A stretch of 7,321 nucleotides of DNA from Collinsella sp. (GCA_014871545.1 WGSR01000070.1:1-7321); one strand, 5' to 3'; positions 1 to 6,718 are shown, numbered from the stretch's first letter. The notes: generated from the sequence alone by a model not told the origin. Numbers and translations are program-made.

Positions 1-51
1 CGTATCTTTCCAAACAGCAAAGCGGACAGGGTGCCCGCGATTCGCATGTAC

Positions 52-57
52 GAAAGG
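52..57 (+). promoter_or_regulatory. Ribosome binding site deciding the pstS start
   Basis: GAAAGG sits 6 bases before ATG 64. The same sequence at the same spacing precedes pstC (GGAAAGG at 1014-1020) and the DtxR-family gene (6763-6768), so it looks like a preferred Shine-Dalgarno form in this genome. It argues for ATG 64 over the upstream GTG 31 and ATG 46, for which I see no comparable site. Confidence 0.75.
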
Positions 58-63
58 AAGATC

Positions 64-1002
64 ATGCTCGATCAGGCTTATTCTCGTCGTCAGTTCCTCG
101 GCCTCGCTGGTGGCCTCGCCAGCATCGTGGGCCTCGGTCTCGTTGGTTGTGGCGGCTCCGGCGCATCCGACGCCGCCGACAAGGGCAGCGCCGCCGCTGC
201 CGAGTCCGTCTCCGGCGAGGTGACCTACGACGGTGCCTCCTCGTTCCAGGCTCTCGTCGAGGCTGCTGCCGAGAAGTTCATGGATGCCAACCCCGACGTC
301 TCCATCTCCGGCTCGGGCAACGGTTCGGGCAAGGGTCTGACCGCTGTCGCCGCTGGCACCGTCACCATCGGTAACTCCGACGTCTTCGCCGAGACCAAGC
401 TCGAGGCCGACCAGGTCAAGAACCTCGTCGACCACGAGGTCGCCGTCGTTGGCATGGGTCCCGTCGTCTCCAAGAACGTGACGGTCGACGACCTGTCCCT
501 CGAGCAGCTCAAGGGTATCTTCTCCGGCCAGATCACCAACTGGAAGGAGGTCGGCGGCGACGACGTCAAGATCGTCGTTCTCAACCGCAAGGCTGGCTCC
601 GGCACCCGTGCCACCTTCGAGGCCGCCGTTTTTGGCGACGAGGCCGTCGACTTTAAGGGCGACGCCGAGCTCGACAAGTCCGGCGATGTCCAGACTCAGA
701 TGGGCAGTACCGACAACGCCATCTCCTACCTCGACTTCTCGCACTTCGATGACTCCAAGTTCAACGCCATCAAGGTCGAGGGCGTCGAGCCCAAGAGCAA
801 GAATGTCACTGATGACTCCTTCAAGATCTGGGCTACCGAGCACATGTACTGCTCCAAGGACGCCGACGAGGCCACCAAGGCCTTCCTGGAGTTCATGCTT
901 TCCGACGACGTCCAGGGCAAGCTCGTCGAGGAGCAGGGCTTCATCCCCGTCTCTGCCATGAAGGTCGTCAAGGACGCCAGCGGCAAGGTCTCTGCTAAAT
1001 AA
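64..1002 (+). CDS. pstS: PstS, phosphate-binding lipoprotein of the Pst ABC transporter
   Basis: This is the extracellular substrate-binding protein that captures inorganic phosphate and delivers it to the PstCA channel. With the ATG at 64 the protein has 312 residues, normal for the family. The N-terminus has a twin-arginine motif (SRRQFLG, residues 7-13), a hydrophobic stretch and a lipobox ending LVGC (Cys29), so export by Tat and lipid anchoring are likely. A Gly/Ser/Ala-rich tether follows. Phosphate-binding loops are visible as DGASSF (56-61), SGSGNGSGKG (82-91), GNSDVF (103-108) and GSGTR (178-182), the last being a hallmark of PstS. The ATG at 64 is preferred over GTG 31 and ATG 46 because GAAAGG lies 6 bases before it and it places the signal peptide at the N-terminus. 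Lys is almost always AAG and Ala is never GCG in the parts I read, which suggests high expression. It leads pstCAB, with 24 bases to pstC. Confidence 0.96.
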   Translation: MLDQAYSRRQFLGLAGGLASIVGLGLVGCGGSGASDAADKGSAAAAESVSGEVTYDGASSFQALVEAAAEKFMDANPDVSISGSGNGSGKGLTAVAAGTVTIGNSDVFAETKLEADQVKNLVDHEVAVVGMGPVVSKNVTVDDLSLEQLKGIFSGQITNWKEVGGDDVKIVVLNRKAGSGTRATFEAAVFGDEAVDFKGDAELDKSGDVQTQMGSTDNAISYLDFSHFDDSKFNAIKVEGVEPKSKNVTDDSFKIWATEHMYCSKDADEATKAFLEFMLSDDVQGKLVEEQGFIPVSAMKVVKDASGKVSAK

Positions 1003-1026
1003 GTAATCGCCCCGGAAAGGTTTGCA

Positions 1027-1935
1027 ATGGCAAAACAGCTGCCAAAGCGCGACCTTGAGAACGTGGGCCTGGGCGTCACGGGCGCGTGCGTAGCGCTCGT
1101 GACGCTTGTCGTTGCCGCGCTCATCTTTATGGTCGCCCAAAAGGGCCTCTCGGCTTTTGTCAAGGACGGCGTCTCGGTCGTCGAGTTTTTCACCGGCACC
1201 AAGTGGGACCTGGCCAACACAGCCGAAAACGGCCTGCCCTATACCGGCGCCCTGCCCCTGATCGTCACCTCGTTTGCGGTCATGGTGCTCTCCACGCTTA
1301 TCGCGCTGCCCATCGCCATCGGCTCTGCCATCTTTGCGGTCGAGATTAGCCCTAAGTTTGGCTCTAAGATCTTTCAGCCGCTCATTGAGCTTTTGACCGG
1401 CATCCCCTCGGTCGTCTTTGGCCTGATCGGTTTTCACGTGGTCGTCGGTCTTATGAAGAGCGTTTTCCACGTGAGCACGGGCCTGGGCATCTTGCCCGGC
1501 GCCATCGTGCTGGCCGTCATGATCCTGCCGACCATGACCACGCTTTCGGTCGATGGCCTGCGCGCCGTGCCCGACGGCTACCGCCAGGGCTCGCTCGCGC
1601 TGGGCTACACCCGCTGGCAGACCATCTGGCACGTGGTGCTCAAGTCCGCCATGCCGTCGCTCATGACCGCGGTTATCTTGGGCATGACCCGCGCCTTTGG
1701 CGAGACGCTCGCCGTGCGCATGGTCATCGGCGGCATCGAGGCCATGCCGACGTCGCTGCTGTCGCCGGCTTCGACCATCACCACCACGCTCACCACGTCC
1801 ATGGCAGTCTATGCCGAGGGCTCGGCCCAAGACGATGTTCTGTGGGCGCTCGGCCTGCTGCTGATGGGCATGAGTCTCATCTTCATCCTGATCATCCACC
1901 TTATCGGCCGCAAGGGGGCGAAGGCTCGTGGCTAG
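1027..1935 (+). CDS. pstC: PstC, phosphate ABC transporter permease
   Basis: PstC is one of the two membrane subunits that form the phosphate channel with PstA. The 302-residue protein has about six hydrophobic segments, roughly at residues 13-36, 75-107, 122-142, 153-173, 206-232 and 271-294, as expected for this family. The cytoplasmic EAA-type loop that docks on PstB is at about 184-200 (GYRQGSLALGYTRWQ). It is followed by RAFGETLAVRMVIG, a segment characteristic of PstC. The start is supported by GGAAAGG (1014-1020), 6 bases before the ATG. It follows pstS by 24 bases with no terminator between them, and its stop overlaps the start of pstA by 8 bases. GCG and TTT codons are commoner than in pstS, which fits lower expression of the membrane subunit. 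The order S-C-A-B and the PstC-type motif separate it from PstA. Confidence 0.96.
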   Translation: MAKQLPKRDLENVGLGVTGACVALVTLVVAALIFMVAQKGLSAFVKDGVSVVEFFTGTKWDLANTAENGLPYTGALPLIVTSFAVMVLSTLIALPIAIGSAIFAVEISPKFGSKIFQPLIELLTGIPSVVFGLIGFHVVVGLMKSVFHVSTGLGILPGAIVLAVMILPTMTTLSVDGLRAVPDGYRQGSLALGYTRWQTIWHVVLKSAMPSLMTAVILGMTRAFGETLAVRMVIGGIEAMPTSLLSPASTITTTLTTSMAVYAEGSAQDDVLWALGLLLMGMSLIFILIIHLIGRKGAKARG

Positions 1936-2854
1936 CACGCGTATCCACATCGACGAGGCGAGGCTCGGGCGTGTCCAAAAGCAGGACCGCTTCGCCACGG
2001 GCGTGTTGACGGCGATCGTCGCCATCGTCATGCTCATCGTCGTCTCCATGGTGGCCTATATCCTGTTCGAGGGCATCTCGACGCTGTTCCAGCCGGGCTT
2101 TCTCACGGAGCCGTCGCGCGCCAACGGAACGCAGGGCGGCGTGCTCTACCAGCTGTTCGACTCGTTCTACCTGCTGCTGATCACTCTGGTCATCTCGGTG
2201 CCCATCAGTCTGGGCGGGGCGGTCTTCCTGGTTGAGTACGCGCCGAACGGCCCTATCCGCGACATCGCCTCTACCGCCATCGAGACGCTGTCCTCGCTGC
2301 CTTCCATCGTCGTCGGCATGTTCGGCTTTCTGGTGTTCTCGGTGCAGCTGGGCTGGAAGTACTCCATCATCTCCGGCGCTGTCGCGCTCACCATGTTCAA
2401 TATCCCCATCCTGGTGCGCGTGATCCAGCAGGCGCTCGAGGACGTGCCACAGGCCCAGCGCGATGCATGCCTGGCCATGGGCCTTACCCGCTGGGAGGCC
2501 ACGCTGCACATCCTGATTCCCGAGGCCATGCCCGCCATCGTGACCGGCATTGTGCTTTCGGCCGGCCGTGTGTTTGGCGAGGCCGCGGCACTGCTCTTTA
2601 CCTCGGGCATGAGCTCGCCGGTGCGTCTGAACTTCTTGAGCTTTAACCTGTCGAGCCCCACCTGCGCCTGGAACGTGTTCCGTCCCGGCGAGTCGCTCGC
2701 CGTGCACATCTACAAGATCTATGGCGAGGGCAGCCCCGAGGCTCAGCAGATCGTTTGGGGCACCGCTGCACTGCTGATGATTTGCGTGCTGCTGTTTAAC
2801 GTAATCGCCCGTATCGTGGGCAAGCAACTGGCAAGGAGGATGACGGCCGAGTGA
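1928..2854 (+). CDS. pstA: PstA, phosphate ABC transporter permease
   Basis: PstA is the second channel-forming membrane subunit, partnering PstC and PstB. The protein has 308 residues from a GTG start. After a short charged N-terminus, hydrophobic segments lie at about residues 24-48, 77-106, 122-143, 149-165, 195-220 and 275-298. The EAA-type coupling loop is at about 176-192 (AQRDACLAMGLTRWEA), followed by a segment with GRVFGEAAALLFTSG typical of PstA. An outside-facing loop before the last segment contains WNVFRPGESLAVHIY. The GTG at 1928 lies inside the last codons of pstC (8-base overlap) and is preceded by AAGGGGG at 1912-1918, so translation is probably coupled to pstC. The stop overlaps the pstB start in a GTGA. 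The family assignment is secure; the choice of GTG is less so, but no nearby ATG fits better. Confidence 0.95.
   Translation: MASTRIHIDEARLGRVQKQDRFATGVLTAIVAIVMLIVVSMVAYILFEGISTLFQPGFLTEPSRANGTQGGVLYQLFDSFYLLLITLVISVPISLGGAVFLVEYAPNGPIRDIASTAIETLSSLPSIVVGMFGFLVFSVQLGWKYSIISGAVALTMFNIPILVRVIQQALEDVPQAQRDACLAMGLTRWEATLHILIPEAMPAIVTGIVLSAGRVFGEAAALLFTSGMSSPVRLNFLSFNLSSPTCAWNVFRPGESLAVHIYKIYGEGSPEAQQIVWGTAALLMICVLLFNVIARIVGKQLARRMTAE
2833..2839 (+). promoter_or_regulatory. Strong Shine-Dalgarno before the pstB GTG start
   Basis: AAGGAGG inside the end of pstA is a near-perfect anti-16S match, 11 bases before GTG 2851. This spacing is a little long, but the next in-frame start (ATG 2860) would be 20 bases away, so GTG 2851 is the better choice. 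The ATG that begins directly after the site at 2840 is in the pstA frame and codes for its last residues. Confidence 0.6.
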
Positions 2855-3723
2855 GCGAGATGAAAGCAACACCCGCAGCCGAAGCGGCACCGTCCGAGAC
2901 CCAGAACTTCCTGTCGAGCGTGGGGGAGAGCGAGAAGCGCGTGCGCGCGAGCGGCAAGGCCGTGAGCGACGAGGTCGTGCTCTCCACCAAGGACGTCAAC
3001 GTGTACTATGGCGACCACCATGCCCTGCACGATACGTCGCTCGACTTTCACAAGGGCGAGATCACGGCGCTCATCGGGCCTTCGGGCTGCGGTAAGTCGA
3101 CCTTCTTACGCAGCCTCAACCTGATGAATCGCGAGATTCGCGGCTGCCGCGTGGAGGGCGAGATCAATTACCGCGGGCGCAACGTGAATACCAAGACCGA
3201 GAACACCTACGAGTTGCGTCGCTCCATTGGCATGGTATTCCAACAGCCCAACCCTTTCCGCAAGTCCATTCGCGACAACATTACTTTTGCGCCCAGGCGT
3301 CACGGCATTACCGACCGCGACGAGCTTGATCGTATGGTCGAGGAAAGTCTGCGTGGTGCGGCGCTGTGGGACGAGGTCAAGGACAAGCTCGACAAGAGCG
3401 CCTACGCGCTTTCGGGCGGCCAGCAGCAGCGTCTGTGCATTGCGCGCACGCTGGCGCTCAATCCCGACGTGATCCTGTTTGACGAGCCCTGCTCGGCGCT
3501 CGACCCCATCTCGACGCTGGCGATCGAGGACCTCATGTCATCGATCGTTGCCGACCGTGCCATCGTCATCGTGACGCACAACATGGAGCAGGCGTCGCGC
3601 GTGTCCAACCGCACGGCGTTCTTCTACATGGGCGATATGGTTGAGTACGACGAGACTGACGAGATTTTCCAACGGCCCAAGGATAAGCGGCTGAATGATT
3701 ACCTCACCGGCATGTTCTCCTAG
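2851..3723 (+). CDS. pstB: PstB, phosphate ABC transporter ATPase
   Basis: PstB is the cytoplasmic ATPase that powers phosphate import through PstCA. All ABC motifs are present: Walker A GPSGCGKST (76-84), Q-loop FQQPNPF (around 131-136, with the PNPF stretch characteristic of PstB), signature LSGGQ (187-191), Walker B and D-loop VILFDEPCSALD (207-218; DEPCSALDP is also typical of PstB), and the switch His243 in VTHN. The protein has 290 residues, against 257 for E. coli PstB. The extra length is a hydrophilic N-terminal tail of about 35 residues rich in Ala, Glu and Ser before the ABC fold begins near residue 43. The GTG start overlaps the pstA stop by 4 bases, implying coupled translation. 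It is the last gene of the operon, with an intrinsic terminator 55 bases after its stop and no phoU following. Confidence 0.97.
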   Translation: MSEMKATPAAEAAPSETQNFLSSVGESEKRVRASGKAVSDEVVLSTKDVNVYYGDHHALHDTSLDFHKGEITALIGPSGCGKSTFLRSLNLMNREIRGCRVEGEINYRGRNVNTKTENTYELRRSIGMVFQQPNPFRKSIRDNITFAPRRHGITDRDELDRMVEESLRGAALWDEVKDKLDKSAYALSGGQQQRLCIARTLALNPDVILFDEPCSALDPISTLAIEDLMSSIVADRAIVIVTHNMEQASRVSNRTAFFYMGDMVEYDETDEIFQRPKDKRLNDYLTGMFS

Positions 3724-3741
3724 TCCGGGACATGCTTGAGG

Positions 3742-3767
3742 CCCGCGGCGGCCACGGTTGCCGCGGG
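3742..3767 (+). repeat. GC-rich hairpin just after pstB
   Basis: CCCGCGGC (3742-3749) pairs perfectly with GCCGCGGG (3760-3767) around a 10-base interval. No T-run follows, so it is not a terminator alone. It lies between the pstB stop and the real terminator and may protect the 3' end of the pst mRNA or help stall polymerase; that role is an inference. Confidence 0.55.
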
Positions 3768-3778
3768 ACTGATTGGAG

Positions 3779-3815
3779 AGGCGGGTCATCTCTTTTGCGA
3801 GATGGCCCGCCTTTT
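3779..3815 (+). terminator. Intrinsic terminator of the pstSCAB operon
   Basis: A 14-base-pair stem (3779-3792 with 3799-3812, one G-T wobble) closes a 6-base loop, TTTTGC. The stem base is GGCGGG/CCCGCC and is followed by TTTT (3812-3815, the first T also closing the stem). This is a textbook rho-independent terminator for the + strand. The left flank has no A-run, so it should act in one direction. It isolates the pst operon from the ABC-F gene. Confidence 0.88.
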
Positions 3816-3832
3816 GCTCTGCGACCGAAATG

Positions 3833-3867
3833 ACCACCACAAAGGGGACAGGCACCTTCGTGGTGGT
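3833..3867. repeat. Imperfect palindrome carrying a GGGGAC...CCTT repeat
   Basis: ACCACCAC (3833-3840) pairs with GTGGTGGT (3860-3867). After one A-C mismatch, AAGG (3842-3845) pairs with CCTT (3855-3858), leaving a 9-base loop. The core GGGGACAGGCACCTT (3844-3858) shares the GGGGAC...CCTT frame with two copies at 6581 and 6608. It looks like a small REP-type palindromic element dispersed between genes. It could also act as a secondary terminator-like hairpin, but no T-run follows. Confidence 0.6.
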
Positions 3868-3883
3868 TTGGGGTGGGGCTCGC

Positions 3884-3892
3884 TGCTATCAT
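3884..3892 (+). promoter_or_regulatory. Candidate extended -10 promoter for the ABC-F/HAD unit
   Basis: TGCTATCAT matches an extended -10 element (TGn followed by a hexamer with five of six consensus bases). I see no good -35 at 16-18 bases upstream, which is tolerable for extended -10 promoters. Transcription would begin near 3899, about 29 bases before the ABC-F start codon. The site is the first plausible promoter after the pst terminator. Confidence 0.5.
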
Positions 3893-3927
3893 GGACAACG
3901 TTGTATTTCTACGAAGGGGCAGGGCAT

Positions 3928-5787
3928 ATGGCGATTCTTTTGGGATGCGATTCCGTCAGCCTAGAGTTTCCCACCAAGCATATTTTCGATAGCGTGACGC
4001 TCGGCGTGGACGAGGGCGACCGTATTGGTATCGTCGGTAAAAACGGCGACGGCAAGTCGACGCTGCTGAGTGTGCTCGCCGGCACGCTGGAGCCCGACGA
4101 TGGCCGCGTGACGCACCGCCGCGACACCACGATCGGATTGCTCGGCCAAAAGGACAACCTGGCCGATGCCGACACCGTGCATCATGCCGTCGTGGGCGAT
4201 ACGCCCGAGTATGAGTGGGCCTCGAGCCCACGTACGCGTCAGATCCTCGCTGGCCTTATTAGCGATGTGCCCTGGGAGGGCACGGTGGGCGAGCTTTCGG
4301 GCGGCCAGCGCCGTCGCGTGGACCTCGCGCGCCTGCTGATCGGCGACTATGACGTGCTTATGCTTGACGAGCCCACCAACCACCTGGACATGCGCTCCAT
4401 CACCTGGCTCGCGCACCACTTAAAGGCCCGCTGGCAGCGCGGTCAGGGCGCGATGCTCGTGGTCACGCACGACCGTTGGTTCTTGGACGAGGTCTGCACC
4501 AGCATGTGGGAGGTCCACGACGGCCAGGTCGATCCCTTCGAGGGCGGCTACTCGGCCTACATCCTGCAGCGCGTAGAGCGCGACCGCATGGCCGCGGTTA
4601 CCGAGGAGCGCCGTCGCAACATGGCGCGCAAGGAGCTCGCGTGGCTAAGCCGCGGCGCCCAGGCGCGCTCTACCAAGCCCAAGTTTCGCGTGGATGCCGC
4701 TCGCGAGCTCATCGCCGACGTACCGCCCGTGCGCGACGAGCTGGAGCTCAAGCGCCTCGCCGTGAGCCGCCTGGGCAAGCAGGTCATCGACGTGGTCGAC
4801 GTGGACGCCGGCTATGCGGATACCGATGGCGCGCCCAAGCAGGTACTTTCCGACGTGACCTGGCTCATCGGAGCGGGCGACCGCTATGGACTTTTGGGCG
4901 AGAACGGCGCTGGCAAGTCGACGCTGCTCGACGTGATTCAGGGCAAGATTGAGCCCACGCGCGGCCGCGTGAAGATTGGCCAGACGGTGCGCTTTGGCGT
5001 GCTGTCGCAGCAGCTCGAGGAGCTCGAGCCCTACATGGGCGACACGATCCGCGAGGTTCTCGGCAACTATAAGAAGTACTACGTCATCGACGGCAAGGAG
5101 ACTTCGCCCGAGAAGCTCTGCGAACGCCTGGGCTTTACGACCCAGCAGCTCTGGAGCCGCATCGGCGATCTTTCGGGCGGCCAGCGCCGTCGCCTGTCGC
5201 TGTTGCTGACGATCCTGGACGAGCCCAACGTGCTTATCCTGGACGAGCCCGGTAACGACCTGGATACCGACATGCTCGCGATTGTCGAGGATTTGCTGGA
5301 CGGTTGGCCCGGCACGCTGATCCTGGTGACGCACGACCGCTTCTTGATGGAGCGCGTGACCGACCAGCAGTGGGCGCTGCTCGACGGCCACCTGACGCAT
5401 ATGCCCGGCGGCGTCGACCAGTACCTTCGCCTGTGCAACGCCACCGCCGAGGGTGAGCCCGTGGGTGCGCCGAGCGCCAAGACCGGCACGTTTGACACCG
5501 GTGCCGCGGCAACTTCGGCCGAAAAGCCCAAGTCGAGCGGCCAGCCCAATGGTCTTTCCAACGCCGAGCGCCAGAAGCTCCGCCGCGAGGTGAGCTCGCT
5601 TGAGCGCAAAATGGAGACGCAGCGCGCTCGCGTGGAGGAGGCCGAGGCCGCGATGGCCCAGGTCGACCCCACCAACTACACGGCGCTGGGCGAGCAGCAG
5701 GCAAAGATTGACGAGGCCCACGCCGCCATGGACGAGCTGGAGATGGCATGGCTCGAGGCGAGCGAGAAGCTCGAGGGCGAGGAGTAG
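3928..5787 (+). CDS. ABC-F family ATPase, Uup/EttA-like translation factor
   Basis: This soluble protein has two ABC domains and no membrane segment, so it is an ABC-F ribosome-associated ATPase and not a transporter. From ATG 3928 it has 619 residues. Domain 1 has Walker A GKNGDGKST (37-45), LSGGQ (123-127), Walker B LMLDEPTNHLD (144-154) and switch His181. The linker at about 215-262, with ELAWLSRGAQARSTKPKF, is the P-site tRNA interaction region and resembles Uup-type linkers. Domain 2 has Walker A GENGAGKST (324-332), LSGGQ (415-419), Walker B LILDEPGNDLD (436-446) and His469. A low-complexity spacer leads to a charged C-terminal helix (about 543-617), a likely coiled coil as in Uup. ATG 3928 is chosen over in-frame upstream starts because AAGGGG (3914-3919) is 8 bases before it and the ABC fold starts at once. 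Whether it acts in stalled-ribosome rescue, assembly or antibiotic protection cannot be told from sequence. It is followed 6 bases later by a HAD phosphatase. Confidence 0.93.
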   Translation: MAILLGCDSVSLEFPTKHIFDSVTLGVDEGDRIGIVGKNGDGKSTLLSVLAGTLEPDDGRVTHRRDTTIGLLGQKDNLADADTVHHAVVGDTPEYEWASSPRTRQILAGLISDVPWEGTVGELSGGQRRRVDLARLLIGDYDVLMLDEPTNHLDMRSITWLAHHLKARWQRGQGAMLVVTHDRWFLDEVCTSMWEVHDGQVDPFEGGYSAYILQRVERDRMAAVTEERRRNMARKELAWLSRGAQARSTKPKFRVDAARELIADVPPVRDELELKRLAVSRLGKQVIDVVDVDAGYADTDGAPKQVLSDVTWLIGAGDRYGLLGENGAGKSTLLDVIQGKIEPTRGRVKIGQTVRFGVLSQQLEELEPYMGDTIREVLGNYKKYYVIDGKETSPEKLCERLGFTTQQLWSRIGDLSGGQRRRLSLLLTILDEPNVLILDEPGNDLDTDMLAIVEDLLDGWPGTLILVTHDRFLMERVTDQQWALLDGHLTHMPGGVDQYLRLCNATAEGEPVGAPSAKTGTFDTGAAATSAEKPKSSGQPNGLSNAERQKLRREVSSLERKMETQRARVEEAEAAMAQVDPTNYTALGEQQAKIDEAHAAMDELEMAWLEASEKLEGEE

Positions 5788-5793
5788 GCGAGG

Positions 5794-6564
5794 ATGATCA
5801 AGGCTGCGTTTTTCGATATCGACGGCACGTTGCTGAGCTTTAAGACCCACCGGATTCCGGCGTCGGCGCAGCAGGTGCTCGATAACTTTCGCGAACAGGG
5901 GATTGCGTGCGTAATCGCCACGGGTCGCCCGACCTACCAGATGCCGGATTGGCTGTTCGACTTGGGATGGGATGCGTACATTACGCTTTCGGGTCAGCAC
6001 TGTTTTGACGCTGACGGCGTTTACCGCAGTTGCCCAATTGATCCGGAGGACGTCGCGGCGATCGTGGGCCAGGTGGCGCAGGGTCGCTACGACTCGCTGT
6101 GCATGCAGGGCGAGAACTCGTTTGTGAACCGTCTGTCCAAGCGCGTGGTGGCGGCTGCCGACAATGCCGGAATCTCGTATCACGAGGAGCCTTTTGAGCA
6201 TGCTTTCGATGCACCGGTTTACCAGTTCTGTGCCTTTGTGGACCCGGCCGACCAGGGCATAGTTACCGATGTCCTGTCGCATTCTACAACCACGCGCTGG
6301 TGCGACCTGTTCTGCGACATTATTCCGGCCAACGGCGGCAAGGACTTGGGCGTGGCGGCGACGCTGGAGCGCCTGGGCATCGACGCGAGCGAGGCGATTG
6401 CCTTTGGCGATGGCGAGAACGACCTGTCGATGTTTTCCGCCGTGGGCACGAGCGTGGCCATGGGCAACGCGCAAGACACGGTGAAGGCTGCGGCGACCTA
6501 TGTGACGAGCGCCGTGGACGACGATGGGATCTACAACGCCGCAAAGCACTTTGGGCTGCTATAG
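5794..6564 (+). CDS. Cof-type HAD-IIB family phosphatase
   Basis: This is a 256-residue cytoplasmic hydrolase of the haloacid dehalogenase superfamily, probably a Mg-dependent sugar-phosphate or nucleotide phosphatase. Motif I is FFDIDGT (6-12), with nucleophile Asp8 and acid/base Asp10. Motif II is ATGRP (42-46, Thr43). Motif III Lys183 lies in NGGKDLG. Motif IV is GDGENDLSMF (205-214), with metal-binding Asp206 and Asp210. The region between motifs II and III (about 85-175) is the C2-type cap, and AVGTSVAMGNA after motif IV is typical of Cof/YidA-like proteins. The substrate cannot be predicted because the cap determines it. The ATG is 6 bases after the ABC-F stop, with GAGGAG (5779-5784) inside the end of that gene, so the two are very probably co-transcribed and translationally coupled. 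I see no clear intrinsic terminator after it. Confidence 0.93.
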   Translation: MIKAAFFDIDGTLLSFKTHRIPASAQQVLDNFREQGIACVIATGRPTYQMPDWLFDLGWDAYITLSGQHCFDADGVYRSCPIDPEDVAAIVGQVAQGRYDSLCMQGENSFVNRLSKRVVAAADNAGISYHEEPFEHAFDAPVYQFCAFVDPADQGIVTDVLSHSTTTRWCDLFCDIIPANGGKDLGVAATLERLGIDASEAIAFGDGENDLSMFSAVGTSVAMGNAQDTVKAAATYVTSAVDDDGIYNAAKHFGLL

Positions 6565-6572
6565 CTGCGGCT

Positions 6573-6633
6573 CGGCACTTGGGGACGTTCCTTTTCTGTC
6601 GGTAGCTGGGGACACTCCTTGCGGGGCGTGCCG
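6573..6633. repeat. Two GGGGAC-N3-CCTT repeats inside a CGGCAC/GTGCCG inverted repeat
   Basis: GGGGACGTTCCTT (6581-6593) and GGGGACACTCCTT (6608-6620) differ only in the central bases and lie 27 bases apart, start to start. They are enclosed by CGGCAC (6573-6578) and its complement GTGCCG (6628-6633). The core matches the hairpin repeat at 3844-3858. The layout resembles a REP doublet or a remnant of a mobile palindromic element left between two genes. No transposase is present in the window. Confidence 0.6.
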
Positions 6634-6718
6634 TTGTTCCGCTCCTGTGCTGCACATTTTGTGAAACACGGTTAACTTTTTAAACAACGTAGTAAGACAT
6701 GGGCAACTTTTGCGGTAA

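Noticed and set aside
22..38. Small hairpin GCGG/CCGC upstream of pstS as an operator or Pho box
   Set aside because: Only 4 base pairs with a 9-base loop, and no match to a direct-repeat Pho box; chance is likely in GC-rich DNA.
31..63. Longer pstS from GTG 31 (or ATG 46)
   Set aside because: It would put charged residues ahead of a complete Tat lipoprotein signal, and the GAAAGG site fits ATG 64.
1901..2890. Minus-strand open frame of 329 codons opposite pstA
   Set aside because: It mirrors pstA, is rich in His, Gln, Asp and Arg without a fold or motif, and lacks a supported start.
3736..3927. N-terminal extension of the ABC-F gene upstream of ATG 3928
   Set aside because: The extension would read through the pst terminator and the repeat hairpin, and ATG 3928 has a good ribosome site directly before an ABC domain.
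4645..6549. Long minus-strand open frame of 634 codons opposite the ABC-F and HAD genes
   Set aside because: It is a by-product of GC-rich third positions in the + strand genes. It spans two genes with complete motifs, and its translation is low-complexity with no recognisable domain.
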